64,000 bases of DNA from Microbulbifer sp. ALW1 (GTDB lineage: Bacteria; Pseudomonadota; Gammaproteobacteria; Pseudomonadales; Cellvibrionaceae): positions 4,448,501 through 4,512,500 of the forward strand of contig NZ_CP047569.1 in NCBI RefSeq assembly GCF_009903625.1. The letters are read 5' to 3'. The notes beneath the pieces are model-generated. The model searched no databases, was not told where the DNA came from, and saw nothing but the letters and a program-made list of their open reading frames with translations. Each line of letters begins with the position of its first letter. Within the stretch, counting starts at the first letter, position 1. This document shows, piece after piece, positions 44,964 to 53,423 of this stretch. Made by a program: the position numbers and the translations under genes.

Positions 44964-46619
44964 ATGAGCGGTATTCACACAGATAAATCAACCGGGGAAT
45001 GGTGGCGCAACGGCGTCATTTACCAGATTTACCCGCGCAGTTTCTGCGACGCCAATGGCGATGGTATCGGCGACCTGCCGGGTATCACCCAGAAGCTCGG
45101 CTATGTGAAATCCCTCGGTGTGGACGCCATCTGGATCTCCCCCTTCTTCAAGTCACCCATGGTGGACTTCGGCTACGACGTGTCCGATTATCGCGATGTA
45201 GACCCGATCTTCGGCAATCTGGACGACTTCGACAAAGTGATCGAAAAAGCCCACGAACTGGGCCTTAAGGTGATCATCGACCAGATCCTGAGCCACACCT
45301 CTGACCTGCACCCCTGGTTCGAAGAGAGTCGCGCCAGCCGCGACAATGCCAAGGCCGACTGGTACGTATGGGCCGATGCCAAGGAAGATGGCAGCGCACC
45401 GAACAACTGGATGTCCAACTTCGGTGGCAGCGCCTGGCGCTGGTGCACCCGCCGCCGTCAGTACTACCTGACCAACTTTCTCAAGGAACAGCCGGACCTG
45501 AACCTGCACCATCCGGAAGTCCAGGAGCAGCTGCTGGCGGACCTGAAATTCTGGCTAGACCGTGGGGTCGACGGTTTCCGCCTGGACGCCATCAACCACG
45601 CCTTCCACAACCGCTCGCTGGAAAACAACCCGCCGCGCCCGGTGAAGCTGGATAAAAATGGCCTGCCGCCGGTAAACAGCTACGAGTACCAGTGGCACAT
45701 TCACGACAAATCCCAGCCGGAAAACCTGGTGTTCCTGCAGCGCGTGCGCGCCTTGCTGGACGAGTACCCGGGCACCATGACCGTGGGCGAAGTGGGCGAC
45801 GACAACACCCACAAGATCATGGCCGAGTACACTACGGAAAACCGCCTGCACATGGCCTATTCCTTTGACCTGCTGGCGGAAGACTGCAGCGCGCAGTTCC
45901 TGCGCGACACCCTGGAAAAGAACCGCCAGGTGATCGAGGAAGGCTGGCCCTGCTGGTCCATTTCCAACCACGACGTACCGCGCTCTTTCAGCCGCTGGAA
46001 CAAGGGCTTCGACCCGGAAACCGCCCGCGCCCGTGCGCCGCTGTTCTTCCTGATGCAATTGATGCTGCGCGGCAGTGTGTGCATGTACCAGGGCGAGGAA
46101 CTGGGCCTGCCGGAAGCAGAGGTGGCGTTTGAAGACCTGCAGGATCCCTACGGCATCAATTTATGGCCGGAATTCAAGGGCCGCGACGGCTGCCGTACCC
46201 CCATGCCCTGGTACAACGGTGGCGAAATCAATGCCGGCTTCTCCAAGGTAAAACCCTGGTTGCCGGTGGCGGAAGAACACTACCATCTGGCCGCCTCGGT
46301 ACAGGAAGATGACCAGCACTCGATGCTGAACCGCTTCCGCGACCTGCTGAAGTGGCACGCGGATCTGCCAGCGGCACTGGCCACTGCCAGCCAGCGCATC
46401 CTGGATACCGCCAATGACCTGTTGGTGTTCGAGCGCGGCAATGAGGAAGGCGAAGGCTATTTCGTGGTACTGAACCTGGGCCATGAGGCGGCAAGCTTCA
46501 ACCTGCCGGAAGAATTTACCGGCAGTGAAGACATCACACCCAGCGGCTTCGCTGGCACCGTTAACGGTGAAAAGGTGGAACTGCCGGTCGCGGCCGCGCG
46601 GGTTTTCTATCGCAAATAA
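44964..46619 (+). CDS. Cytoplasmic GH13 alpha-glucosidase (GH13_23-like)
   Basis: 551 residues, no signal peptide. The GH13 conserved regions are complete: DVSDYRDVDP, GFRLDAINH with nucleophile Asp208, TVGEVGDD with acid/base Glu276, and SNHDVPR with Asp337. The sequence after the nucleophile (AINHAFHNRSLENNP) resembles the Halomonas-type HaG alpha-glucosidases of subfamily 23, which prefer short maltooligosaccharides. It would release glucose from maltose brought in by the MFS transporter at 56086. A MalT box pair precedes it, predicting activation by the adjacent malT product. Oligo-1,6-glucosidase activity is the alternative. Confidence 0.92.
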   Translation: MSGIHTDKSTGEWWRNGVIYQIYPRSFCDANGDGIGDLPGITQKLGYVKSLGVDAIWISPFFKSPMVDFGYDVSDYRDVDPIFGNLDDFDKVIEKAHELGLKVIIDQILSHTSDLHPWFEESRASRDNAKADWYVWADAKEDGSAPNNWMSNFGGSAWRWCTRRRQYYLTNFLKEQPDLNLHHPEVQEQLLADLKFWLDRGVDGFRLDAINHAFHNRSLENNPPRPVKLDKNGLPPVNSYEYQWHIHDKSQPENLVFLQRVRALLDEYPGTMTVGEVGDDNTHKIMAEYTTENRLHMAYSFDLLAEDCSAQFLRDTLEKNRQVIEEGWPCWSISNHDVPRSFSRWNKGFDPETARARAPLFFLMQLMLRGSVCMYQGEELGLPEAEVAFEDLQDPYGINLWPEFKGRDGCRTPMPWYNGGEINAGFSKVKPWLPVAEEHYHLAASVQEDDQHSMLNRFRDLLKWHADLPAALATASQRILDTANDLLVFERGNEEGEGYFVVLNLGHEAASFNLPEEFTGSEDITPSGFAGTVNGEKVELPVAAARVFYRK

Positions 46620-46691
46620 ATTACGGTAAGTAAATTGCCGGAAATAGACCGCCGCAGATAAACGGCGCCACGAAACAGGAAAAATTTCGGA

Positions 46692-46860
46692 CTTATTGAG
46701 AAATTGGCGCGCACTTGTGCAAGTGCAGCGAACCGGCCCCGGGTATCGCACTCAAAGGGTTACCTCTCAATAAGAACGTTCACTTTGTTGCTCTCTCGTC
46801 AAAGCACGCTTTCCAGACTTTCTGGATTGTTTCAAGCCGGCTCCTTAGCCGGCTTTTTTT
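46692..46860 (+). ncRNA. Candidate structured RNA with terminator
   Basis: CTTATTGAGA (46692-46701) pairs perfectly with TCTCAATAAG (46765-46774) and encloses a small hairpin GCACTT/AAGTGC (46711-46726). A rho-independent terminator AAGCCGGC-N6-GCCGGCTTTTTTT (46834-46860) follows. It might be a stand-alone sRNA or the processed 3' end of the GH13 transcript. No known RNA family was recognised. Confidence 0.4.
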
Positions 46861-46861
46861 T
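46834..46861 (+). terminator. Rho-independent terminator
   Basis: AAGCCGGC/GCCGGCTT stem with loop TCCTTA, followed by a run of eight or more T. Confidence 0.88.
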
Positions 46862-47204
46862 GCCCGCTACTTTTGACCTGTCTCGCCCTGAACGAAATTC
46901 ATCTATCACCATCGCCCGTCATTCCATTTAAATGTAAAAGGCGCCAAACCCCGATCCTACCATGCCTCTCACTTGCCCAGAGGTCTGCAAAACCAACCGG
47001 CAGGGCTCATCCCGCGGCCAAATCGGGAAACACCGACGCGCCGCTTTGGGGAAATTCACAGGTTTTTTGTGCGCCCAGGGTGCAGGGGTTTCTATACCCT
47101 GAAATTTGCCAGAGCGAGCGTCACTCTCAGCGGGCTCAGCTGGCAATACCGGAAGCGCGTACACAGAGACCTGAAATTCGCTCGCAAGAGCAGATGAGGT
47201 ATCT

Positions 47205-47810
47205 ATGCATTTACCTGCACAACGTTGTTCTTCCCTGCTGAAAAAAATTCTTGTAGGCAGCAGCCTGATTCTCGCCGCATCCGCGGTTTTCGCCCCCATC
47301 GCCCAGGCCGGTGATTACCCCTACCCCTACCAGCAGCACAGATCCATGACCGATGGCAGCGCCTGGTGGCGCCGGGATGTGATCGGTGGAGCGCCACATA
47401 TCATTATCGATCTCAGTGAACAGCGGGCGTATTTCTACAAGGGCAGCCAGCTCGCGGGCGTTTCTCCCGTGGCCACGGGAATCGCCGGATACCGGACACC
47501 TACGGGGAGCTTCCGCGTGAGCGAAAAAGATATCGATCACCGCTCTAATTTATTCGGCCACTATGTGGATCGCGCCGGCTATGTGCGCAAATCCAGTGTC
47601 GATGTGCGCCGGGATTCGCGTCCTTCGGGCACCATGTTCCGCGGTGCTTCCATGGACTTTTTCATGCGGGTCAATGGCGCCGTTGGTATGCACGCAGGTA
47701 AGGTTACCGGGCGTCCGGAATCCCACGGCTGTATCCGGCTGCCCTGGCATATGGCAAAGATTTTTTATGAAAATGCGCCTATGGGCACCAAGGTGACCAT
47801 TCGACATTAA
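47205..47810 (+). CDS. L,D-transpeptidase (YkuD domain)
   Basis: 201 residues with an N-terminal signal peptide (ILVGSSLILAASAVFAPIAQA). The YkuD domain spans about 62-200: HIIIDLSEQRAYFYKGSQL, ATGIAGYRTPTGSFRVSEKD, MRVNGAVGMHAG, and catalytic Cys176 in ESHGCIRLP. It works in the periplasm, forming 3-3 cross-links in peptidoglycan or attaching a protein to it. The small size and absence of a peptidoglycan-binding domain resemble ErfK/YnhG-like short forms. It is transcribed alone and ends at a bidirectional terminator. Confidence 0.92.
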   Translation: MHLPAQRCSSLLKKILVGSSLILAASAVFAPIAQAGDYPYPYQQHRSMTDGSAWWRRDVIGGAPHIIIDLSEQRAYFYKGSQLAGVSPVATGIAGYRTPTGSFRVSEKDIDHRSNLFGHYVDRAGYVRKSSVDVRRDSRPSGTMFRGASMDFFMRVNGAVGMHAGKVTGRPESHGCIRLPWHMAKIFYENAPMGTKVTIRH

Positions 47811-47865
47811 CCTTCGCCGTAAACCTTCACCATCGAAACACGCGGCCTTGTATTCAAGTGCGCAA

Positions 47866-47900
47866 AAACAAAAAGGGCAGCTTTCGCTGCCCTTTTTGTT
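47866..47900. terminator. Bidirectional rho-independent terminator
   Basis: ACAAAAAGGGCAG/CTGCCCTTTTTGT (47869-47880 and 47887-47899) around a TTTCG loop. It separates the L,D-transpeptidase gene from the converging ZorAB-like operon. Confidence 0.9.
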
Positions 47901-47915
47901 TGCTATTTTTTGATA

Positions 47916-49115
47916 TCAGCCCAGGCTTCCCAGCACACTGCGCATGGTCCAGAAGTCCCAGCCCTCCGGAAGCTGTGCGCGGTCCTCTTCACTGGCGACA
48001 ATACCCCGGCGATGTTCCGGCCATGCCAGCACCGCAACACCTTCGTATCCGGCAAAACGATGGAACAACACCGGCGCGGAAAGTTTTCGCTCCAGTTGTT
48101 CACACAGCGGATGCCACGACAAGGGAAGCTGCCTGCGCACCCAGGACCATTCCCGGTTACTCTCCGTGTCGGACTCCTGCACCGGTGAGTGCGAACTTTC
48201 GATTTGAGCGCTGCGCCGCGCGTGACTGGCTTCCAGCGCACTGTTACCCGGTAGCGTAAGTACCCCCATCGCCTGCTGTTGTGCACAGAGCACACAGGCA
48301 TCAATGGACAGCCCCAGAGCCATTCCACGCTCAACGGGTACAAACCAGTGCTGCCCGGCGGGCACCTGCCATTCACAGAAGCCGCAGGTACCGCTCTCAG
48401 CGGACTCTGGTGCTATCTGCTGCAGCGCCTGTACCACCTTGCCGGGCGCCCAGAAGTTGGCCTCATCTCCGGGGAAAAATTCCTGCGCATACTGGCTGAC
48501 ATGCCAGTGAAAACTGAAGGCCGCAGCAACCCGGTTGCGATCGCGCGGACCGAGGCTGCGAAAGCCGCGGTGGTTTACCTTGGCCAGGCAGTACTCACAG
48601 GGGTGCGGCGTCGCCGTGAGCTCTGGTGCGGCGAGCGCCTCGCGAGCAGTGCCGACCCACACCACTTGTTGCGGGTCCTCCAGCGCACCACAGCAACTGG
48701 CCAGATGCACCCGGTGAAAGAATTCCCCACGGATCTGCTGATCTTCCACCGCAGCCACATCCACCGCATACACCATGACCGGGTGACCCCGATAAATCCA
48801 ACCGTGCTCGGTTTGATCCAGATCACCGAGCGTGACTTCCATTCCCTTGACCAGAGCCTCCGCGATGGCGTCGCCCCGCACGTCTAATACTTCAGAGGGA
48901 TCAGTGAGGTCTTCCGTGTCTGGTAGTTCATCGGCCTCGGGTTCCGCTGGGCTGTTAATTGGCTCAGGGCTGCTTACCGATTCAGGGCCGTTTTCCAACT
49001 CAACAGCATCTTCCGTCAGCAGGGTATCGTCATCGGAATGCCGGGCATCGGGCGGTGTCCCCATACCGGAGATGGCCTGAGTGAGTGCTTCCAGATGCCG
49101 GCTCCAGCGCCCCAT
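47916..49115 (-). CDS. Cysteine-motif protein, third gene of the ZorAB-like operon
   Basis: 399 residues, not recognised. An acidic N-terminal region (about 25-80) is followed by a domain with paired cysteines: CC at 141-142, CEYC (173-176), CGFC (254-257) and CVLC (284-287). This arrangement would suit two zinc sites. The spacing of CGFC and CVLC with a His between recalls HNH-type zinc knuckles, but no catalytic HNH triad is visible. The C-terminal 90 residues (WSWVRRQLPLSWHP...) form a separate domain. Its ATG shares one base with the stop of the OmpA-like gene (TGATG), so it is translationally coupled to the motor genes and probably works with them. Function unknown. Confidence 0.75.
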   Translation of the reverse strand: MGRWSRHLEALTQAISGMGTPPDARHSDDDTLLTEDAVELENGPESVSSPEPINSPAEPEADELPDTEDLTDPSEVLDVRGDAIAEALVKGMEVTLGDLDQTEHGWIYRGHPVMVYAVDVAAVEDQQIRGEFFHRVHLASCCGALEDPQQVVWVGTAREALAAPELTATPHPCEYCLAKVNHRGFRSLGPRDRNRVAAAFSFHWHVSQYAQEFFPGDEANFWAPGKVVQALQQIAPESAESGTCGFCEWQVPAGQHWFVPVERGMALGLSIDACVLCAQQQAMGVLTLPGNSALEASHARRSAQIESSHSPVQESDTESNREWSWVRRQLPLSWHPLCEQLERKLSAPVLFHRFAGYEGVAVLAWPEHRRGIVASEEDRAQLPEGWDFWTMRSVLGSLG

Positions 49116-49837
49116 CAGAGCGACTCCTCGAGGATACTGTGGATCTTGGTTTCAGAATTGGTGATCACGCGGAAGGCCACTCGCTTGGATTGTTCGATAT
49201 TTTCACTGCCGTCGGCATTGTAAATCGGCCGCGAGGAAGAATATCCGACCGCCGCCACATTCTGCATCATCCAGGCGTGGTGAGCGGTTACTTCATCCAG
49301 GGTGTAAACGTAGCGTAATACCGAACGCGCGCGATCCTGGGACAGGCGCAGGTTATTGAAGTAGGTATCGTTGCGATCGCTGCTCTGGCCCCAGCCGGAG
49401 CTGGTATGCCCCTCGATACGCACCGCCTCCACCGACGCCTTGAAGGGCGCCAGTACGTTCATATAGCGAGGGAAAAATTCCTCGAATACCACCTGATAAC
49501 TGGCGCTGAGAGCGGCCTCACCGGTGTCGAACATGGCATCGGAGTTATTGAAAGCGACGGTCAGAGTATCCCGATCGATAGTCGCGCCCCAGCGCGCCAG
49601 GTCCGGTGCAAATTCATTCTGCAGGGACTCGTAAATTGCCAGCTGGTTTTCTCGGTAGGACATGGCAATGGTGCGAATCTTTTCCCGCTCGATCATTACC
49701 GAACGCATCATTGCCACCGCAATACACAGGAATACCATCATCAGCCCCGCCATCAGGTCGGATACACTGATCCAGGAGGCTTCGCCCTCACTGCCGCCGC
49801 GCACCCCGGAACGGGAAAACCCCGGCCTGGTGGACAT
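49115..49837 (-). CDS. MotB/ZorB-like protein with OmpA peptidoglycan-binding domain
   Basis: 240 residues. A short N-terminus precedes one membrane helix (WISVSDLMAGLMMVFLCIAV), with Asp27 at the position of the ion-binding aspartate of MotB and ZorB. The C-terminal OmpA-like domain includes RIEGHTSSGW, NLRLSQDRARSVLRYV and AVGYSSSRPI...EQSKRVAFRV, the full peptidoglycan-binding pattern. With the preceding MotA-like gene it should form an ion-driven motor or stator anchored to the cell wall. Its ATG overlaps the upstream stop by one base. Flagellar MotB is unlikely because no motility gene is near; ZorB-like is the better description. Confidence 0.85.
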   Translation of the reverse strand: MSTRPGFSRSGVRGGSEGEASWISVSDLMAGLMMVFLCIAVAMMRSVMIEREKIRTIAMSYRENQLAIYESLQNEFAPDLARWGATIDRDTLTVAFNNSDAMFDTGEAALSASYQVVFEEFFPRYMNVLAPFKASVEAVRIEGHTSSGWGQSSDRNDTYFNNLRLSQDRARSVLRYVYTLDEVTAHHAWMMQNVAAVGYSSSRPIYNADGSENIEQSKRVAFRVITNSETKIHSILEESL

Positions 49838-51204
49838 CAGGCGATTTCCTCGCGCGCGCGCTCTGCGGATGCGGCGGCTTGCGTCAGGCGCTGCATCTGC
49901 GCCACCAACTGGCGGTAATCCCGCGTAAATTGACCACTAATCGTTGCCAGCGCCTCACCCATGGCCGCGATAACGCCCTCCACTTCCTCTTCCATCTTGC
50001 GCTCCACCAATTGGTATTGCTTGCCGATGGAATTCTCTGCGTCGCCCATGCTCTTGCGGATCACGTGGCTGAGGGCATCCATCATTTCCTTGTGGGTGCG
50101 CGCCTGTTGCAGGGCCAGTTCCTGCATACCATTGCGGTGGGTGGTAACGGACTCCTGCACCAGCCCCTGGATAAAGTCCGCATCCAGGCTCGACATCTTC
50201 TCGAAGGCACCGGAGACCGCCTCGATCTGGGCACCCAGCAGTTCGCTCTGCTTGGCGATACTCACCAGCGACTGTTTCATATCGCTGGTCATAACCTGCT
50301 GCACCACATCGATACCCTGCACGAACTGGTCGATGCGCTCGCCCAGATGCGGTAGTACGTCCTGCATTTGCACACTCACGCCGCGGTAACGCTCCAGTTG
50401 CTCGTTGAGCGCCTGCATCTGCTCACGGGCCTGGGTGTTGACCCCCTGCATACCCTCGAAGAACTGCGGTACTTCTGCCAATTGCTGGTGAATCTGCTGC
50501 AGGTCCCGCGCAACCTGTACCAGCCCCATCACCGCGGTGTCACAGTGTTCGGACCAGTATTCCACCCGCTCCTCGTGGGCTTTGTACTCGCGCGTCAGGG
50601 TTTCCACCATGCCATCAAAGCGGCCGAAGTTTTCCCCAAAGCGTGTCATGTTGTCGCCGAACTGGGTTTCCACGCGCTCATTGAAACGCACCACCACCTG
50701 CTCCATCTCCTGGACCAGTGCCTGGGAGACCTGCTCGGAAAGATTTGCCAGCTGAGTTTCACTCTGCGCGAGTTGACGCTCCTGCCCTTCCACCAGTGCA
50801 CTTTGCAACTGCTGCAGCGCACTGTGGATATCGGCCAGTTCCGTTACGGTAGCGGCTTCTCCGGGCATCGGGATAAAACGGGTCAGCGCTCGCAGCAGTA
50901 TCGAGAGGCCAATACCGCACACACTGGTGATAAAGGCGGTTTTCAGTCCATCCAGCAGATTGGCGATACTCCGGTCGATATCCGCAAGGCTGAATTCAAA
51001 TAGCCCGATAATCACGCCGGTAAAGGTACCGAGAATACCCAGGGAAGTGAGCAGTCCTGGCGCCTGCTCAACGAATTCCGCGGCGCGACGCGCAAAACGG
51101 CACACCAGCGCCAATGCAAACAACACCAGCATCAGGGAGAGGAACCCTTCGGTGACCGCATCCGGGCTCAGGGCAACAAAGACAGAGCGCAAAAATTCAG
51201 ACAT
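49837..51204 (-). CDS. MotA/TolQ/ExbB-family, ZorA-like protein with long coiled-coil tail
   Basis: 455 residues. The N-terminal 110 carry membrane helices (about 18-36, 50-72, 88-108) with the channel pattern SLGILGTFTGVIIGLFEF and LLDGLKTAFITSVCGIGLSIL. The remaining 340 residues are predicted cytoplasmic helix rich in Gln, Glu and Leu (LERYRGVSVQMQDVLPHLGE and similar), a long tail as in ZorA of Zorya anti-phage systems and unlike flagellar MotA. ZorA proteins are usually longer (about 480-730), so this is a short version. The operon order is A-B-third gene, with one-base overlaps at both junctions. Confidence 0.8.
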   Translation of the reverse strand: MSEFLRSVFVALSPDAVTEGFLSLMLVLFALALVCRFARRAAEFVEQAPGLLTSLGILGTFTGVIIGLFEFSLADIDRSIANLLDGLKTAFITSVCGIGLSILLRALTRFIPMPGEAATVTELADIHSALQQLQSALVEGQERQLAQSETQLANLSEQVSQALVQEMEQVVVRFNERVETQFGDNMTRFGENFGRFDGMVETLTREYKAHEERVEYWSEHCDTAVMGLVQVARDLQQIHQQLAEVPQFFEGMQGVNTQAREQMQALNEQLERYRGVSVQMQDVLPHLGERIDQFVQGIDVVQQVMTSDMKQSLVSIAKQSELLGAQIEAVSGAFEKMSSLDADFIQGLVQESVTTHRNGMQELALQQARTHKEMMDALSHVIRKSMGDAENSIGKQYQLVERKMEEEVEGVIAAMGEALATISGQFTRDYRQLVAQMQRLTQAAASAERAREEIA

Positions 51205-51291
51205 GGAAGTAATCTCGTTTGGAATCTTCTCGAATTGTTTTTTATAGAAGCCGTTTTATACAGGCTTGTTTTATGCAACCTTGGTTTCCGG

Positions 51292-52503
51292 TTACGCCTT
51301 CAGCTGCAGCACAAATTCCTGCACCGAATCCCCGGACGGCAATCGCCCGAGGTGGTGGCTGAACAGGCGGTAGCCGGGTAACAGCCGCATCAGGTCGGCG
51401 GTGCTGCCGAGGGTGCGGTCACTGCGACTTTCGGAGTTACCGGTCACCGCTACCCGTTCATCCTCCAGCACTTCAAACATGGCCGGCCGCTGCGGCTGCT
51501 GGCTGGATTTGTACACCAGGAAATGCAACTGGCCGCCAGGCACCATCCGCCCCGCCAGCAATTCTCCCAGCGCTTCAATCTGCTCGGGACTGCAGAAATT
51601 CAGCAGATCCCACAGGAATACACCGTCTAGCCTAGTTCCGGGATCAAAACTGAACATGGACTCACTGAAGCCGCTGCGTTCACCGTGCATTTTCTTGCGC
51701 CAGGCCAGGGAGGCGTGCAGGTCTTCTACATACAGCGCACCCACTTTCTTTTTCAGGGCATCGATATTGCGCCCATTTTTGCGACCACAATCCAGCACCG
51801 TGGCGTCGGCCGGCAATGCCTCCAGTGCTTTGCGAATACCGGCAAACTCCATACGCTCGTCATCGCGCACCTGGCGGAAGTAGGCACTCACATCGGAGGC
51901 GCCACCGCTGCGCACCTGGTTGCGTGATGCAATGCTGTCGTATTCGAGAAAATGCTCGGTAACATTCTGATCCATGCCTTCCCGCTTCATCAGGGAATTG
52001 AACAGGCTGAAGCGATCCATACATTTCAACAAGGTTACCGTGGAGTGTCCCTTGGAGGGCACCTCCGGATAACTGGGATCGTCCACATATTCGAAACAGA
52101 AATTTTCCAGCAGGCGGAAACGTCGCGGCTTGTGCGGCTGATTGCGCCCGGTATAGCGCATGGTATGCAGAATCGTGCCCTGCTTCAGGTGCGGCTGCAG
52201 CAGGCGAATCAGATGCTGGATAACATCAAGCTCAAGAAAATTGAGCAGGTCCCAGCACAGGATCACGTCGAACTTGAGGTTCGCGGGTTTGGGGATCAGA
52301 TGATCTTCCAATGCCTGTAGCGGATCACCGCCGTGTTGATTGTCAGCGAGGTATTCCACCAGGTCTTCAATATGACACTGGCAATTCAGACTGAGAAAGG
52401 CCTGGGTGGTGCCGGACGAGAGAGGCCCGAGATCGAGAATTCGGTCCCCGCTTTTGACCATCTCGGTCGTTAACGCAGCGAGGCCAAAAGAGCGGTGTTG
52501 CAT
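51292..52503 (-). CDS. Tandem-duplicated methyltransferase-fold protein
   Basis: 403 residues made of two homologous halves. Repeat 1 has RILDLGPLSSG (21-31), CWDLLNF (83-89) and RYTGRNQPHKPRRFRLLE (116-133). Repeat 2 has TVLDCGRKNGR (235-245), LWDLLNF (297-303) and VYKSSQQPQRPAMFEVLE (330-347). The period is 214 residues. Both halves look like class I SAM-dependent methyltransferase folds, but the glycine-rich motif is degenerate in each, so catalysis is uncertain. The gene lies 87 bp upstream of the ZorA-like gene and in the same direction, so it may be part of that unit. Confidence 0.75.
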   Translation of the reverse strand: MQHRSFGLAALTTEMVKSGDRILDLGPLSSGTTQAFLSLNCQCHIEDLVEYLADNQHGGDPLQALEDHLIPKPANLKFDVILCWDLLNFLELDVIQHLIRLLQPHLKQGTILHTMRYTGRNQPHKPRRFRLLENFCFEYVDDPSYPEVPSKGHSTVTLLKCMDRFSLFNSLMKREGMDQNVTEHFLEYDSIASRNQVRSGGASDVSAYFRQVRDDERMEFAGIRKALEALPADATVLDCGRKNGRNIDALKKKVGALYVEDLHASLAWRKKMHGERSGFSESMFSFDPGTRLDGVFLWDLLNFCSPEQIEALGELLAGRMVPGGQLHFLVYKSSQQPQRPAMFEVLEDERVAVTGNSESRSDRTLGSTADLMRLLPGYRLFSHHLGRLPSGDSVQEFVLQLKA

Positions 52504-52596
52504 TGTTTATCGCAAGAATTCGGGGCGTGAGCCAGGGTTTTTAAACAGGAATATGCAACGCCGCTCGGGGGGATGATGCGGCGTTACAACGGGCTA

Positions 52597-53205
52597 TCAG
52601 CTGTCAGCCAGCTCCGCTTCCTTGGCCTGTTCCTTGGCAGTTTCTTTCGATGCAAAAGATTTTTTCGCGGCGGCAGGTCTGCTCGGCGCTTCATCTTTCG
52701 GCGGCAGGTTCGGGTGAACCAGCTTCTCTTTGAACTCGGAATGACGGGCTTTCATCTCGTCATCGGTATCGACCATATCCATGGAGCCGCGGAATTTACC
52801 ACCGTCATCCAGCTGGATGCGCGGGGCAATCAGGTTGCCCTTAACCACTGCGGTGTTGCGGATTTCAATCAGCTCATCCGCCAGCGCGTCGCCGGTCAGG
52901 GTGCCGTTGATGACAATATTCTGCGCGTGGATATTTGCATTGATTTCACCCTCGCGACCAATGGAAAGGTCGTGGCCTTCCATGATAACGGTGCCTTCGA
53001 TGGTGCCTTCAATATGCAGGTCTTCGGTACCAATCAGCTCGCCACGGAACTTGATGTTTTTACCGATTACAGAGCGATCCTTCGCCATGGATGCGCCAAG
53101 CTTATCCGCGAACGGACGCTCGGTTGCACCACTATCGTTCATTCCGGAAAGAAAAGAGTTGGAATCCAGATTCGCATCTGGTTTTGGGTCGAGCGGGTTC
53201 GCCAT
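52597..53205 (-). CDS. Bactofilin (polymer-forming cytoskeletal protein)
   Basis: 202 residues. A central right-handed beta-helix domain (about 45-145) has the bactofilin pattern SVIGKNIKFRGELIGTEDLHIEGTIEGTV, then GREGEINANIHAQNIVINGTLTGDALADELIEI and GNLIAPRIQLDDGGKFRGSM. N-terminal and C-terminal tails are polar and probably disordered; the C-terminal one is Lys/Ala/Glu-rich. Bactofilins self-assemble into filaments without nucleotide and organise cell-wall enzymes, polarity or chromosome arms. It is 93 bp upstream of the methyltransferase-fold gene on the same strand. Confidence 0.93.
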   Translation of the reverse strand: MANPLDPKPDANLDSNSFLSGMNDSGATERPFADKLGASMAKDRSVIGKNIKFRGELIGTEDLHIEGTIEGTVIMEGHDLSIGREGEINANIHAQNIVINGTLTGDALADELIEIRNTAVVKGNLIAPRIQLDDGGKFRGSMDMVDTDDEMKARHSEFKEKLVHPNLPPKDEAPSRPAAAKKSFASKETAKEQAKEAELADS

Positions 53206-53423
53206 TGTTCCACCTAATGTAACCGTAGAGTGCTTTTGTTTTTAGTGAAACGACGTTTGTAGCTTTTTTCTCTGACAGTTCCCATAGCGAGCGTGACAAA
53301 AATCCGTTGGCACGCTCACTTTGTGAGAACTTTCACAATAATTTTTTACGCGCCAACCGATAAATCCCGACTTTCGCATAAAAAGCGCGCAACCCATTGC
53401 GTCGCCCAATATTAGTGCCGGCG

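Larger units (their letters stand above)
46620..47204. other. Intergenic region with a structured RNA candidate
   Basis: 585 bp with no convincing gene. The left part carries paired arms and a terminator (listed separately); the right part is the probable promoter region of the L,D-transpeptidase gene. Confidence 0.5.

Noticed and set aside
46692..46860. 6S RNA
   Set aside because: The closing stem and an AAGGGTTAC string recall 6S, but the length inside the stem is only about 85 nt and the central bubble pattern is absent.
49115..51204. Flagellar MotAB or TolQ/ExbB
   Set aside because: No flagellar, tol or tonB genes are near, the tail of the MotA-like protein is too long, and the B protein has an OmpA domain; a ZorAB-like name fits better.
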